Shown piece by piece: positions 17,824-26,642 of a stretch of 55,891 nucleotides of DNA (positions are counted from its first letter, which is position 1; every line of letters starts with the position of its first letter). Under the pieces are notes generated by a model. That model worked only from the letters and a program-made list of their open reading frames with translations, made no database searches and was not told the origin of the DNA. This DNA is from Komagataeibacter diospyri. Lineage in GTDB: Bacteria; Pseudomonadota; Alphaproteobacteria; Acetobacterales; Acetobacteraceae. The position numbers and the translations under genes were made by a program. The stretch covers positions 1 through 55,891 of the forward strand of contig NZ_BDLU01000062.1 in assembly GCF_006538165.1 (NCBI RefSeq). Reading direction: 5' to 3'.

Positions 17824-18386
17824 AGGCAGACGGGTTCCCGCGTCGCAACAGGGCGTTTGGCCAAACATAAAGAAGTTTTGGTGACGCTTTTTTTTAAGCG
17901 TCAAAGAACGTCACCTGTTTCCAGAAAAACCGGCACCCGGATTTTTTTATGAATTGCGGGGTATTTCAAAGACCGGCTTTTCAAACGGTCTTTTTTGAGA
18001 TGTGCGGACACCCATCCACAAAATGAAACCGGCGCAGTCTGTATTGATGGCAGGAATATCCGGGTTCCCTGTGCTTTCCGCTGGTCTGTCCAGACAGATA
18101 AAGTCTGATTGAAAGGGATGCATGATCTGTCGCGATCCTGTCAGGACTGGCGGGATGAAAGGGCGTGATGGCAACGGCATATTCTGTGCTGTCGCCTGAA
18201 TTGCGGGCCAGCACCTGTGTCCGGACCATAATCTTTTTTTGTTATTATCGACTGTAACATATATGGAAAAAGACCCGTTCACATCCGGCTATGTCCGGTC
18301 CTGGCGCGCTGTGCGCAGGTAGCTCTCCCCTTCCGGTTCGCATTGCGGGATAGTGGGACCGGCATAAGGCAGGAACGGGAGGACAC
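17824..18386. other. Intergenic region after arfB
   Basis: About 560 bp. It contains the diverged repeat copy 4 (17872-17948) and, just before the methyltransferase gene, a ribosome site GGGAGGA at 18377-18383. Open frames on the minus strand between 17947 and 18282 have no recognisable content or start signal, and I do not call a gene. Confidence 0.5.
17872..17948 (+). repeat. Dispersed three-way-junction repeat, copy 4 (diverged)
   Basis: Left arm AGAAGTTTTGGTG, first hairpin GACGCTTTTTTTTAAGCGTC, a degraded second hairpin and right arm CGGCACCCGGATTTTTTT. It lies 48 nt after the arfB stop codon. Confidence 0.6.
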
Positions 18387-19706
18387 GTGGCCACGCTGGA
18401 ATGGGAGGGCAAGCACGCCGTTACGGCCTGTCTGGACCGGATGCGCGCGGGTGTGCTGCAGGTTGATCCCGCCCTGTGCCGTGGGGCGGCGGAGGGGACC
18501 GATATGGTCATTCTGGGGGATAATCTGGCAGCCCTTGGCGCGCTCATGCCCGATCATGAAGGGCAGGTGGACATGGTGCTGATTGATCCCCCTTATAATA
18601 CCGGGCGGCGCGACTGGCTGTATGATGACAGCGTCAGTAATCCCGCCGCCCTGCACTGGCTGGGGGACGTGCTTGGCCCGCAGCGGGCGGCCAGCCTGTC
18701 ACGACAGGACCGCTGGCTGTGTCTCATGTATCCGCGCCTGCTGCGATTGCGGCAGCTTATGGCTGAAAATGGCGTGATTGCCTGCTGTATTGATGACCGT
18801 GAATACCCCCGCCTGCGCCTGTTGATGGAGGAGGTATTCGGACCCGGAAATTTTCTGGCGACGTTTGTCTGGGTCAATACCGGCAATATCGACAACCATA
18901 GTCGCATCAAGACCAACCATGAATATGTGGTGGTGTTCGCGCGTGATGCCAGACGCTTCGTGCCCGGCTGCGTGCTGGCCCCGCAGGTCGGTGCGCGCAG
19001 CAAGCTGCGACGGCCGGTCATCCGTAATACCATCATCAAGAACGGACCACGCAATCCGGTATCCGACCTTGTGCTGCCCGCAGGCTTTCCCGCCCGTTTT
19101 GACGATGGCGTTATTCCCGTCCCCACCGATCCCGGCTTCTGGCCGCGTTTTGACGTGCCGATCGTAGTCAGGAACGGGCGTCTGGCACAGGCCGTGACCC
19201 TGCGCAGTGGCTGGAGTTCGCGCCGCCAGTGCGCGGCCTTCATCGCGGCGGGGTTTCGTGACATCACCGACCGGCAGGGCCTGAAAACCCGTTTTTACCT
19301 GACCCCCAGCGGGGCGGTCTTCATGGAAAAGGACCGGCAGGCGCAGCCCAGCCATATCCTGACCGTGCTGGAAGGCATGGGGACGGTGCAGCAGGCCGCA
19401 ACCGAACTGGCGCAATGTGGCGTGTGCTTTGATTATCCCAAACCGCTTTCGCTGGTGACCTACCTGCTGCGCGCATTGTGTCCCGCCCCCGATGCGGTAG
19501 TGCTGGATGCCTTTGGCGGTTCAGGCACGACAGCGCAGGCCGTCATGGACCTGAACGCGGCGGATGGCGGCACACGCCGTTTTGTCGTGATGGAAATGGA
19601 TGAACGGATCGCCACGACCGTGACCCAGCCCCGTCTTGCGCATGTACTGGCGCGTCATGCCCGGCCGGGGGCGGGGTTCCGGTTCTGTCGGCTGGGAATG
19701 CCCTGA
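18387..19706 (+). CDS. Orphan DNA adenine methyltransferase (beta class, Mod-like)
   Basis: This 439-residue DNA N6/N4 methyltransferase has catalytic motif IV as DPPY (residues 67-70, in VDMVLIDPPYNTG) ahead of the AdoMet-binding motif VLDAFGGSGTTAQAV near residue 388, the beta-class order used by type III Mod subunits. The region WVNTGNIDNHSRIKTNHEYV also resembles Mod proteins. GTG 18387 is the start, with GGGAGGA 4-5 nt upstream. No restriction (Res) subunit or helicase gene is adjacent, so it is either a solitary epigenetic methylase or a remnant of a restriction system. The protein looks full and intact. It is convergent with the phosphatase gene. Confidence 0.88.
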   Translation: MATLEWEGKHAVTACLDRMRAGVLQVDPALCRGAAEGTDMVILGDNLAALGALMPDHEGQVDMVLIDPPYNTGRRDWLYDDSVSNPAALHWLGDVLGPQRAASLSRQDRWLCLMYPRLLRLRQLMAENGVIACCIDDREYPRLRLLMEEVFGPGNFLATFVWVNTGNIDNHSRIKTNHEYVVVFARDARRFVPGCVLAPQVGARSKLRRPVIRNTIIKNGPRNPVSDLVLPAGFPARFDDGVIPVPTDPGFWPRFDVPIVVRNGRLAQAVTLRSGWSSRRQCAAFIAAGFRDITDRQGLKTRFYLTPSGAVFMEKDRQAQPSHILTVLEGMGTVQQAATELAQCGVCFDYPKPLSLVTYLLRALCPAPDAVVLDAFGGSGTTAQAVMDLNAADGGTRRFVVMEMDERIATTVTQPRLAHVLARHARPGAGFRFCRLGMP

Positions 19707-19756
19707 ATAATCTTGCCAGGTAATTCCTTGATTTTCAGATTGCATGACAGGCAGCG

Positions 19757-21031
19757 TCACCTGTGCTGATAGGCATCAAGGCGTTCGGTAAAGGTCCGCG
19801 TGAAATCACCCAGCGTACAACTGCCATCCTGTCCGGGGTGGCAGGCCGGCAGGGGCAGGGTTTCAGGTTCCGCCGTCATTGACTGTTCCGTGCGCAGGGC
19901 ATCCAGCCCCTGATGGAATATGACGGCCCGCACCCGGCGCTGGCCATCGGGCATGCGCCATGTCTCGAACCCCAGCGTGGTGTCGGGGCCGGTAGGGTCC
20001 GGCAGGTCTGAAAAGGACCAGTCCAGACCAAAAATCGCCGCCAGCATGTCCAGCGTGCTGTCATGTCCCGCAAACAGGATAATCGGCGTGGTGGCCGCAA
20101 TCATGTCGCCAGCGGGTCCACGCACGGACCCGCCTGTCAGCAGGTCCGTTATCATGCCCGCCAGAATATGCCCGCGCGGAAAGGCCAGGACGGGCAGGCG
20201 GCGGACCAGTCGGCTGGCATGGTTATGGGCGGGCTGCAGGACATCAATGACATGGCGCATGTCCGGATATCCCCAGCCGATATCCGCGCATGACATGCCC
20301 TGCGCATATTCCAGCAGCATGTCTTCCGCCACATCAGCCGACTGTGACAGCCCACCGGACAGGTGCGGGGCGCCCTTGTGCCATGTGGCCCGATCCGGCT
20401 GCGTGAAGCAGGGCGAGTCCGTAGTGCTGCATCCGGCGGGCTGTACCACGGCCTGCGCCATTGCCTGCGCCTGGCGCACATTGGCCGGGCGTGTTTTCTG
20501 ATCCTGTGCCAGCGTGGTGGACAGTTCAGTCATGATGGCATGCTGCAGCGCGGGACCGGCCTGCGTGGGCAGGTCATTGAAGACCGGGTCATGCGTGCCG
20601 GGGGGCAGGCTGCCGGGTGTGACCGGACAGCCGGGTAACAGGGCATGGGCCATGATGTTTCCGGTCTGCAGCGTGCGCTGGTCCGCCGCATCAGACCAGA
20701 CCGCCAGCACCCCCGCAGTACATCCCCGTGCAGGCAGCACGCCCGCCTGCCGGTAATGTTGCCCCAGCGCCGCCCCCATCAACGCCAGGTCGCGCTGTCC
20801 ATGCGTGGTCAGCTGGCCCGGGGCCACGGGCCATGCCTGCCATTGCCTGTGGGTATGGGCATCCAGTTCCGCAATCGGGTGGGTGGGGCTGCGTATGCCG
20901 TGGCGCGCGACCAGCACCACGCGTTCCAGTATGGGTGCGGCAGGCTGCGGCGCGGGTGTCGCCGCCTGTGCGCTGCCCGTCTGCAGCCAGATGCAGGACA
21001 GGATGGCAAGGTCGCGGAACAGGCGGGACAT
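19757..21031 (-). CDS. Periplasmic histidine acid phosphatase (phytase/glucose-1-phosphatase type)
   Basis: This 424-residue exported enzyme has an N-terminal signal peptide (MSRLFRDLAILSCIWLQTGS, then AQAA). The histidine-acid-phosphatase signature ARHGIRSPT contains the nucleophile His44 with Arg43 and Arg47, and the distal proton donor is in LFAGHDSTLD. It would release phosphate from sugar phosphates or phytate in the periplasm. Start ATG 21031 is favoured over an in-frame ATG at 21076 because the latter lies inside a Pho-box-like element (21075-21092) followed by a TATATT -10 sequence. Regulation by PhoB under phosphate starvation is therefore likely, matching the pstS and porin genes nearby. 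Confidence 0.9.
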   Translation of the reverse strand: MSRLFRDLAILSCIWLQTGSAQAATPAPQPAAPILERVVLVARHGIRSPTHPIAELDAHTHRQWQAWPVAPGQLTTHGQRDLALMGAALGQHYRQAGVLPARGCTAGVLAVWSDAADQRTLQTGNIMAHALLPGCPVTPGSLPPGTHDPVFNDLPTQAGPALQHAIMTELSTTLAQDQKTRPANVRQAQAMAQAVVQPAGCSTTDSPCFTQPDRATWHKGAPHLSGGLSQSADVAEDMLLEYAQGMSCADIGWGYPDMRHVIDVLQPAHNHASRLVRRLPVLAFPRGHILAGMITDLLTGGSVRGPAGDMIAATTPIILFAGHDSTLDMLAAIFGLDWSFSDLPDPTGPDTTLGFETWRMPDGQRRVRAVIFHQGLDALRTEQSMTAEPETLPLPACHPGQDGSCTLGDFTRTFTERLDAYQHR

Positions 21032-21060
21032 GCGGGCACGATCCAGATCGGGGGGGCAGG

Positions 21061-21092
21061 GAATATATCCCTGCATGACAGCAACATGCCGG
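21061..21092 (-). promoter_or_regulatory. Candidate Pho box and -10 of the phosphatase gene
   Basis: On the minus strand, CCGGCAT-GTTG-CTGTCAT (21092 to 21075) matches the 7+4+7 Pho-box layout, with one perfect CTGTCAT and one 5/7 half. TATATT, a good -10, follows about 7 nt further on (around 21064-21069). Together they place transcription just upstream of ATG 21031. Confidence 0.6.
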
Positions 21093-21205
21093 TTCTGCTA
21101 GTATGTCAGCGCAGAAAAACGGCCTTGTCTGCAAGGGGCAGGAAACTGCCTGACGCATGATGCATTCCTGTCAGGGCGGGGCATACAGTCAGGGAGAACC
21201 GGTGG

Positions 21206-21883
21206 ATGATGATCTATCATCCGGTGCAGGCACTGGAGCGCACGGGTATGTGGGCGTTCATGAGGCGGCACTGGTGGATGTGCATGGCCCTGCCGGTCCT
21301 GTTGTGCCTGGTGGCGGGTTTTGGTGTTTATCTGGGCTGGAGCAGCCAAAGCGACGCCAATTTCGCCAGACATAATGTCCTGATGAAGCATTCACAGGAA
21401 GAAGCCGCCTACGCCCGGCAGCTTGCGGACTATGATGCGACGATCATACGCGACCGCCGTGTCTTCCTTGATATCACGCGCGCCGATTTCGCCCGCATCG
21501 CCCCCCCGGTACAGATGGCGTGGCTTTTGCAGGAATATCGCAAATTCGATATCAGCCGCGTCAAGGTCTATGACGGGCACGAAACACGTCCCTTTGTCCC
21601 GGCGCCCTGTTCCGTGCAGCTATGCTTCGTTCCGATTTTTGTCGAGGAACTGCATGATGATCCCGTCCGCCATACCAAATACGTACAGGTGGGTGCGCTG
21701 GAAGACATGTCGCGCACGTTGATTGTCGATGCCGAGCAGTTCTGGCGCCTGCGCAAGCTGGTCATTCATGTCGACGCCATCCTGTTCGCCGCCAAGCGTC
21801 AGGAAATGGCCAATTTTGAAAAAGCAATGCAGTTGCGTGACTCCCTGGACATGCTGCGTGCGACGGCACAGAAAGTTCACTAG
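21206..21883 (+). CDS. Single-pass membrane protein, unknown function
   Basis: This 225-residue protein has one N-terminal transmembrane helix (residues about 25-45, MCMALPVLLCLVAGFGVYLG) and a long periplasmic or cytoplasmic domain with a central Pro/Cys-containing stretch (RPFVPAPCSVQLCFVPIFVE) and helical ends. I do not recognise the family. ATG 21206 has AGGGAG 9 nt upstream. It lies 53 bp before the GDP-mannose gene on the same strand, so co-transcription is possible, and a role in envelope polysaccharide export or regulation would be speculation. The overlapping in-frame Met at 21248 is a weaker start. Confidence 0.7.
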   Translation: MMIYHPVQALERTGMWAFMRRHWWMCMALPVLLCLVAGFGVYLGWSSQSDANFARHNVLMKHSQEEAAYARQLADYDATIIRDRRVFLDITRADFARIAPPVQMAWLLQEYRKFDISRVKVYDGHETRPFVPAPCSVQLCFVPIFVEELHDDPVRHTKYVQVGALEDMSRTLIVDAEQFWRLRKLVIHVDAILFAAKRQEMANFEKAMQLRDSLDMLRATAQKVH

Positions 21884-21936
21884 GCGTTTCCTGCGGGCCG
21901 CATCATGCCCCGATTACTGGTTTTTCAGGAGTGAGA

Positions 21937-23394
21937 ATGGTCGTTTCCGTCACGCATGCAACATCGCAGCCTCCCTCCACACCAGTGATACCCGTTATCC
22001 TGTCCGGTGGCAGTGGCAGCCGGTTGTGGCCGGTTTCACGCAGTTCATACCCCAAGCAGTTCTGGCCGCTGGTCTCGCAGCGGACGATGGTGCAGGAAAC
22101 TGCGCTGCGCAGTCAGGGCGCAGGGTTTGCCATGCCCATTATCGTCTGCAATAACGAACACCGCTTCGTCATGGCCGAACAGCTGAAGGAAGTCGGCATT
22201 ACCGCGCCGCGCATCCTGCTGGAACCCGTTGGCCGTAACTCGGCCCCCGCCATTGCCGCGGCTGCCCTGCTGGCTGCTGAAACCGATCCCGACGCCGTGC
22301 TGTGGGTCATGGCTGCGGATGCCGCGATCCAGAAACCGGAGAATGTCGCGTCCGCGCTGGATATTGCGGTCAGGGTGGCGCGTGCGGGCCGGATCGTGAC
22401 ATTCGGCATGACGCCTACCAAGGCGGAAACGGGGTATGGCTATATTGAAAAGGGCGCGCCGCTGGACGGGTATGATGGTGCCTGCAGCGTTGCACGCTTT
22501 GTTGAAAAACCTGATGCCGCGAATGCCGCCCGCATGCTGGAATCAGGGCAGTTCCTATGGAATTCCGGCATGTTCGTGTTCACTGCGCGCACCATGTTGC
22601 AGGAAATGGAAAAATACGAACCTGCCATCCTGACCGCCGTGCGGCAGGCCGTGCAGGAACGGAAGTCGGATATTGATTTTGAACGGCTGGATGCGACAGC
22701 CTTTGCCAGTTCGCCCGATATCTCCATTGATTACGCGGTGGCCGAGCGTACCAGTCTCATGACCGTGATCCCCGGTGATTTCGGCTGGTCCGATGTGGGA
22801 AGCTGGGACGCATTATGGGAACTGGGGCCGAAAGACGACCATGGCAACGTGACCATTGGTGACGTCGCGGTGTTCAACACATCCAACAGCTACGTGCGCA
22901 CTGATGGCGTCCTGACGGCCGTAACCGGGGTTGAAGACCTGCTGGTGGTGGTCAATGACGATGCGGTGCTGGTGACACATCGCGACCATGCGCAGGATGT
23001 AAAGGCCATCGTGTCCCGGCTGAAAAAGAATGGCCGTAAGGAAGCGACCACCCACAGCCGCTGTTACCGCCCGTGGGGTTTTTATGAGACCCTGATCGAA
23101 GGCAGCCGTTTTCAGGTCAAGCGGATCGTGGTGGAACCGGGGGAGAAACTGTCGCTGCAGAAACATTATCACCGTGCCGAGCACTGGGTGGTGGTGGAAG
23201 GGACGGCGCAGGTGACGCGGAATGAGGAAATGATCCTGGTACGTGAAAACGAAAGTGTTTACCTGCCGCTGGGGGCCGTGCACCGTCTGGAAAATCCCGG
23301 ACGTATTCCCCTGACCCTGATCGAGGTGCAGTCCGGCCCCTATCTGGGCGAGGATGACATCGTCAGGCTGGAAGACGCGTACAGCCGTCCCTGA
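21937..23394 (+). CDS. manC: Bifunctional mannose-1-phosphate guanylyltransferase / mannose-6-phosphate isomerase
   Basis: This 485-residue type II enzyme makes GDP-mannose, the precursor of mannose-containing exopolysaccharides such as acetan. The nucleotidyltransferase signature VILSGGSGSRLWPVSR lies near residue 20, followed by FVEKPDAANA and DVGSWDALWEL. The C-terminal cupin isomerase domain contains EKLSLQKHYHRAEHWVVVEG with metal-binding His and Glu. ATG 21937 is preferred because GGAG ends 5 nt upstream; the frame is also open from GTG 21931. A clear terminator follows at 23432. It supplies substrate for the glycosyltransferases at 9-16 kb (inferred). Homologues are also called XanB, CpsB or AceF. 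Confidence 0.95.
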   Translation: MVVSVTHATSQPPSTPVIPVILSGGSGSRLWPVSRSSYPKQFWPLVSQRTMVQETALRSQGAGFAMPIIVCNNEHRFVMAEQLKEVGITAPRILLEPVGRNSAPAIAAAALLAAETDPDAVLWVMAADAAIQKPENVASALDIAVRVARAGRIVTFGMTPTKAETGYGYIEKGAPLDGYDGACSVARFVEKPDAANAARMLESGQFLWNSGMFVFTARTMLQEMEKYEPAILTAVRQAVQERKSDIDFERLDATAFASSPDISIDYAVAERTSLMTVIPGDFGWSDVGSWDALWELGPKDDHGNVTIGDVAVFNTSNSYVRTDGVLTAVTGVEDLLVVVNDDAVLVTHRDHAQDVKAIVSRLKKNGRKEATTHSRCYRPWGFYETLIEGSRFQVKRIVVEPGEKLSLQKHYHRAEHWVVVEGTAQVTRNEEMILVRENESVYLPLGAVHRLENPGRIPLTLIEVQSGPYLGEDDIVRLEDAYSRP

Positions 23395-23431
23395 TCCGTT
23401 CAGTCAGGTAAACGAAAACGATCCTGTGTGG

Positions 23432-23471
23432 GGCATGGAGTGGCTGCGGTTATTCCATGCCTTTTTATTTT
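23432..23471 (+). terminator. Rho-independent terminator after the GDP-mannose gene
   Basis: GGCATGGA (23432-23439) pairs with TCCATGCC (23454-23461) and is followed by TTTTTATTTT. Confidence 0.88.
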
Positions 23472-23495
23472 GTAGTGCCCTCAGTGGGGCAGGAA

Positions 23496-23524
23496 ATTTC
23501 ATTAATCCTTCATAAAACTGTCAT
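23496..23524 (+). promoter_or_regulatory. Triple Pho box upstream of the phosphate-binding protein gene
   Basis: Three 7-bp units with 11-bp period: ATTTCAT (23496), CCTTCAT (23507) and CTGTCAT (23518), separated by TAAT and AAAA. The spacing and the last perfect unit fit PhoB binding as direct repeats. It lies about 95 bp before the start codon. Confidence 0.75.
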
Positions 23525-23619
23525 GGACATATCATTGTTATTTGTTTCAGCAGTTTCCTAATGTTCCCTCCATGTCTGTTGGATAGCCAGACACGTCTGT
23601 CTTCTTCATGTCGGAGAAC

Positions 23620-24639
23620 ATGAGTATTATGTACTTTCCTGCTCGAATTCTTACATGTGCCCTGCTGGCGACCGCATTGCCGGTCATGGCGCATGCTGCG
23701 GATATTACCGGTGCCGGCTCCAGTTTTGCCGCGCCCATTTACGGGGCATGGGGGGCTGACGGACGGAGCGCTGCTGGCGTCAACCTGAATTACCAGACCG
23801 TGGGATCCAGCGCCGGACAGAACCAGATTCTGGCGGGCACGGTTGATTTTGGCGCATCCGATGTGCCCATGGATCGCCAGAAGCTGGAAAATGCACACCT
23901 GTTCCAGTTCCCGACCGTCATGGGCGGGATCGTGCCGGTCATCAACCTGCCAGGCATCGCCGCCAACCAGATCCAGCTTGATGGCCCGACACTGGCCGCC
24001 ATTTACCGTGGCGAGATTGAACAGTGGAATGATCCGAAGATCGCGGCCCTCAACCCCGGCCTGAAGCTGCCTGATACCCCCGTCGCCACCGTGCATCGTG
24101 CGGACGGATCGGGTACGACGGCGGTTTTCACCGGTTATCTGGCCCGTGTGTCTCCGGAATGGCGTGAAGGGCAGGGGGCAGGCGCTTCCATTTCATGGCC
24201 CGGCGGGATTGGCGCACGTGGCAATGACGGCGTGGCCGCGTCCGTGCGCAATACGGAAGGGGCGATTGGTTATGTCGAATATGCCTTTGCCGCCAATGCG
24301 CACATGACCACCGTCAAGCTGAAGAACCACAGCGGCGCCTATGTTGCCCCCGGCATGGACAGCTTCAGCCGTGCGGCCGAAGCCGCGGACTGGAAGGATG
24401 CATCGCATTTCGCCGTTGATCTGCTGGATACCAGTGGGGCGGGGGCATGGCCGATTGTTTCCCCCACCTATGTGCTGGTGCCAGTGCCGACGAACAAGAC
24501 CGAACATGGACCCGCAGTGCGCAAATTCTTTGGTTATGCGCTGAAAAACGGGGACGCCGCTGCCTACCGCCTTGATTATGTGCCGGTGCCGGCGAATGTG
24601 AAAACCGATATCCTGCAGCAGTGGGATGCGGCCAAATAA
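23620..24639 (+). CDS. pstS: Periplasmic phosphate-binding protein of PstS family
   Basis: This 339-residue exported protein has a signal peptide of about 26 residues ending MAHA, then ADITGAGSSFAAPIYGAWG, the phosphate-binding N-terminus of PstS. SSAGQNQILAGTVDFGASDVP and HRADGSGTTAVFTGYL supply further phosphate ligands (Ser, Asp, Arg-type positions). It captures inorganic phosphate for an ABC importer whose pstCAB genes are not in this window. The start is either ATG 23608 or 23620; GGAG at 23613-23616 favours 23620, although spacing is short. A triple Pho box is upstream and a terminator follows. It is paired with an OprP-like porin, suggesting a shared phosphate-starvation uptake route. 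Confidence 0.93.
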   Translation: MSIMYFPARILTCALLATALPVMAHAADITGAGSSFAAPIYGAWGADGRSAAGVNLNYQTVGSSAGQNQILAGTVDFGASDVPMDRQKLENAHLFQFPTVMGGIVPVINLPGIAANQIQLDGPTLAAIYRGEIEQWNDPKIAALNPGLKLPDTPVATVHRADGSGTTAVFTGYLARVSPEWREGQGAGASISWPGGIGARGNDGVAASVRNTEGAIGYVEYAFAANAHMTTVKLKNHSGAYVAPGMDSFSRAAEAADWKDASHFAVDLLDTSGAGAWPIVSPTYVLVPVPTNKTEHGPAVRKFFGYALKNGDAAAYRLDYVPVPANVKTDILQQWDAAK

Positions 24640-24665
24640 TATAACCGCAGAGTAATGACAGTATG

Positions 24666-24693
24666 AAGCCGCCCGGTTTCCGGGCGGCTTTTG
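24666..24693 (+). terminator. Rho-independent terminator after pstS
   Basis: AAGCCGCCCGG (24666-24676) pairs with CCGGGCGGCTT (24680-24690) around TTT and is followed by a short T-run. Confidence 0.9.
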
Positions 24694-24704
24694 TGCATTC
24701 AGGA

Positions 24705-24733
24705 CTGTCATAAATCCTTAATAAAACTGTATC
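24705..24733 (+). promoter_or_regulatory. Triple Pho box upstream of the porin gene
   Basis: CTGTCAT (24705), CCTTAAT (24716) and CTGTATC (24727) are repeated with an 11-bp period, separated by AAAT and AAAA. It is the same architecture as the element at 23496, lying 12 bp after the pstS terminator. Confidence 0.78.
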
Positions 24734-24801
24734 GGAAACATAACACACAAAACTGTGCGCCCATTCTAAATGAACTCACCCTTCATTACGGAATGATTAA
24801 T

Positions 24802-26493
24802 ATGATCCGCTGGTCCGCTGTTTCGCTGTTGCTTGGTTCATCTGCCCTTTGGGGCGCATCCTCCTTCCATCAGGCTCATGCGGCATCCGCGTCGGATGCC
24901 CAGCAGATACAGGCCCTGCAGCGTGAGATGCAGGAAATGCGTCGTGAAATGTCTGGCCAGATCAGTGTGCTGCGCCAGCGTCTGGTCCGTGCCGAAGCCC
25001 GCAATACCCCCGCAGCTAACGCGGCACAGGCCCGTCGGGTTGCAGCAGGCAAGGGTGAGCCGCTGCCCGACAGCTACGCACGTGATATCCATATCGGTGG
25101 CGATAGCGGCACGGGCACCGGAATGGGCAGCCTTATGAAGCGGGCCGATCTGGGCACGCCCCCGTCTGACCGTGGCGTGACGTCGTCCTGGGAATCGTTT
25201 CGCGCCGCGACGGAAAAGGAAGAAGCCCTGCATATGGGTGGCATGATGGTGGGTTTCCCCGGCGGGCGCCCGACCATTTCATCTGATGACGGCATGTATG
25301 CCATGTCCATCGGCCTGGCCTTCCATGAAGATATTGGTGGTTTCATGGGCATGTCCCCGCGTGGTGGGGAAAAGAAGGGCGATTACGAAGGCCTGACTGA
25401 AAACGCCCGTCGCCTGCGTATCCCCATCTCGTTCCGGTACAAGAACTGGATTGCGAACATCACCCCGGATTTCGGGTCGTCCAATGCAGATGGTTCGGCC
25501 ACGCTGTATGAGGCGAACCTGAACTATGCCGGCTTCCATAACACAGTCATCACTGCAGGTTATTTCCAGCCGCGCGTGACGGAAGAAGATTCCGAAAGCT
25601 CGAACGAATTCGAGATGATGGAACGTCCCGCCATTACCGATATCGTCCGTAACATCGCCGCCGGTGACGCCCGTATGAGCGTGGGCGCCCTGCATTATGG
25701 CAAGCGCTGGTGGATCGCGGGTTACCTGACGGGACAGAGTTACGGCAAGCGTGCCGCCGGGTACGACAGCCAGACGGGCGGCACCTTCCGTGTCGCGGGC
25801 CGCCCCTATGTGTCCAAGGACATAGATGTGCATGTCGGCGTGTCGGCGATCAGCGCCTTCAAGGTGGCGCAGACGACGGCGTCTGACGACCGTTCGGCGA
25901 CATTCGCCGAACAGCCGGAAGTTGACCTGACCACCACCAAGCTGCTGAGTGCAACTGTTGGCAACGTGGGCAGCATCTGGTCGGCAGGCCCGGAACTGGG
26001 CTTCCGCTGGAAGCGGCTGGTGCTGAAGGGTGAGTACTATAATATCGGGGTCACGCGCGGAAACAATTCCAGCGCCAGTGCTGCCGATCAGGGTACGGTC
26101 AACTTCACCGGTTACTATGGTGCGGCCAACTACACCATTTTCGGCAAGCCGCGTTCCTATAACATCAAGGAAGGCGCATTTGCGGCGCCCGGCGTGGATC
26201 ATGCCTTTGATCCCGCAAATGGGTACTGGGGCGCGCTGGAAGTCTCCGCGCGTTACAGCGTGACTGACCTGAACAGCAACCTGAACTCGGCCAACGCCAT
26301 CCGCGGCGGCCAGCAGACGGTCTGGTCAGCCGGGCTGAACTGGTATCCCAACCGTCACTTCCGCTTCATGCTTGACTTCAACCACTTCATTGTCAGCGAT
26401 GATAACAAGGCGAGCAGTGGCAGCACCTCGCTTTATGACATCATGGGCCGTCACGGCAACTCCGTCGCCGGACGTATCCAGGCAGCGTTCTAA
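24802..26493 (+). CDS. Phosphate-selective porin (OprP/OprO-like)
   Basis: This outer-membrane protein of about 563 residues has a signal peptide ending near AHAASA, a short coiled-coil (QIQALQREMQEMRREMSGQI), then a long beta-barrel ending in the outer-membrane signature GRIQAAF with terminal Phe. Segments such as NWIANITPDFGSS and ELGFRWKRLVLKGEYYNIG match the OprP/OprO trimeric porins that admit phosphate or polyphosphate. ATG 24802 is chosen because GGA lies 9 nt upstream; ATG 24793 is too close. Its own triple Pho box makes PhoB control very likely. It completes a phosphate-scavenging set with PstS and the periplasmic phosphatase. Confidence 0.88.
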   Translation: MIRWSAVSLLLGSSALWGASSFHQAHAASASDAQQIQALQREMQEMRREMSGQISVLRQRLVRAEARNTPAANAAQARRVAAGKGEPLPDSYARDIHIGGDSGTGTGMGSLMKRADLGTPPSDRGVTSSWESFRAATEKEEALHMGGMMVGFPGGRPTISSDDGMYAMSIGLAFHEDIGGFMGMSPRGGEKKGDYEGLTENARRLRIPISFRYKNWIANITPDFGSSNADGSATLYEANLNYAGFHNTVITAGYFQPRVTEEDSESSNEFEMMERPAITDIVRNIAAGDARMSVGALHYGKRWWIAGYLTGQSYGKRAAGYDSQTGGTFRVAGRPYVSKDIDVHVGVSAISAFKVAQTTASDDRSATFAEQPEVDLTTTKLLSATVGNVGSIWSAGPELGFRWKRLVLKGEYYNIGVTRGNNSSASAADQGTVNFTGYYGAANYTIFGKPRSYNIKEGAFAAPGVDHAFDPANGYWGALEVSARYSVTDLNSNLNSANAIRGGQQTVWSAGLNWYPNRHFRFMLDFNHFIVSDDNKASSGSTSLYDIMGRHGNSVAGRIQAAF

Positions 26494-26521
26494 AACGCTT
26501 TCCATCATTTCATGATGTCAT

Positions 26522-26560
26522 GCCTGCCAGTGCCATACGGGTACTGGCAGGCTGCTTTTT
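26522..26560 (+). terminator. Rho-independent terminator after the porin gene
   Basis: GCCTGCCAGT (26522-26531) pairs with ACTGGCAGGC (26543-26552), followed by TGCTTTTT. Confidence 0.88.
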
Positions 26561-26642
26561 CATAATGCCCAGGTTTTGCTCAGCAATAAGTTATTAAATA
26601 AAAAAATTACAACAATAAGTAATTGATGTGGGGAATGGAATA

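Noticed and set aside
17947..18282. 111-aa minus-strand frame after arfB
   Set aside because: No recognisable domain or start signal, overlaps a diverged repeat.
25279..26202. 307-aa minus-strand frame opposite the porin
   Set aside because: Shadow of the barrel-coding frame; no motif or ribosome site.
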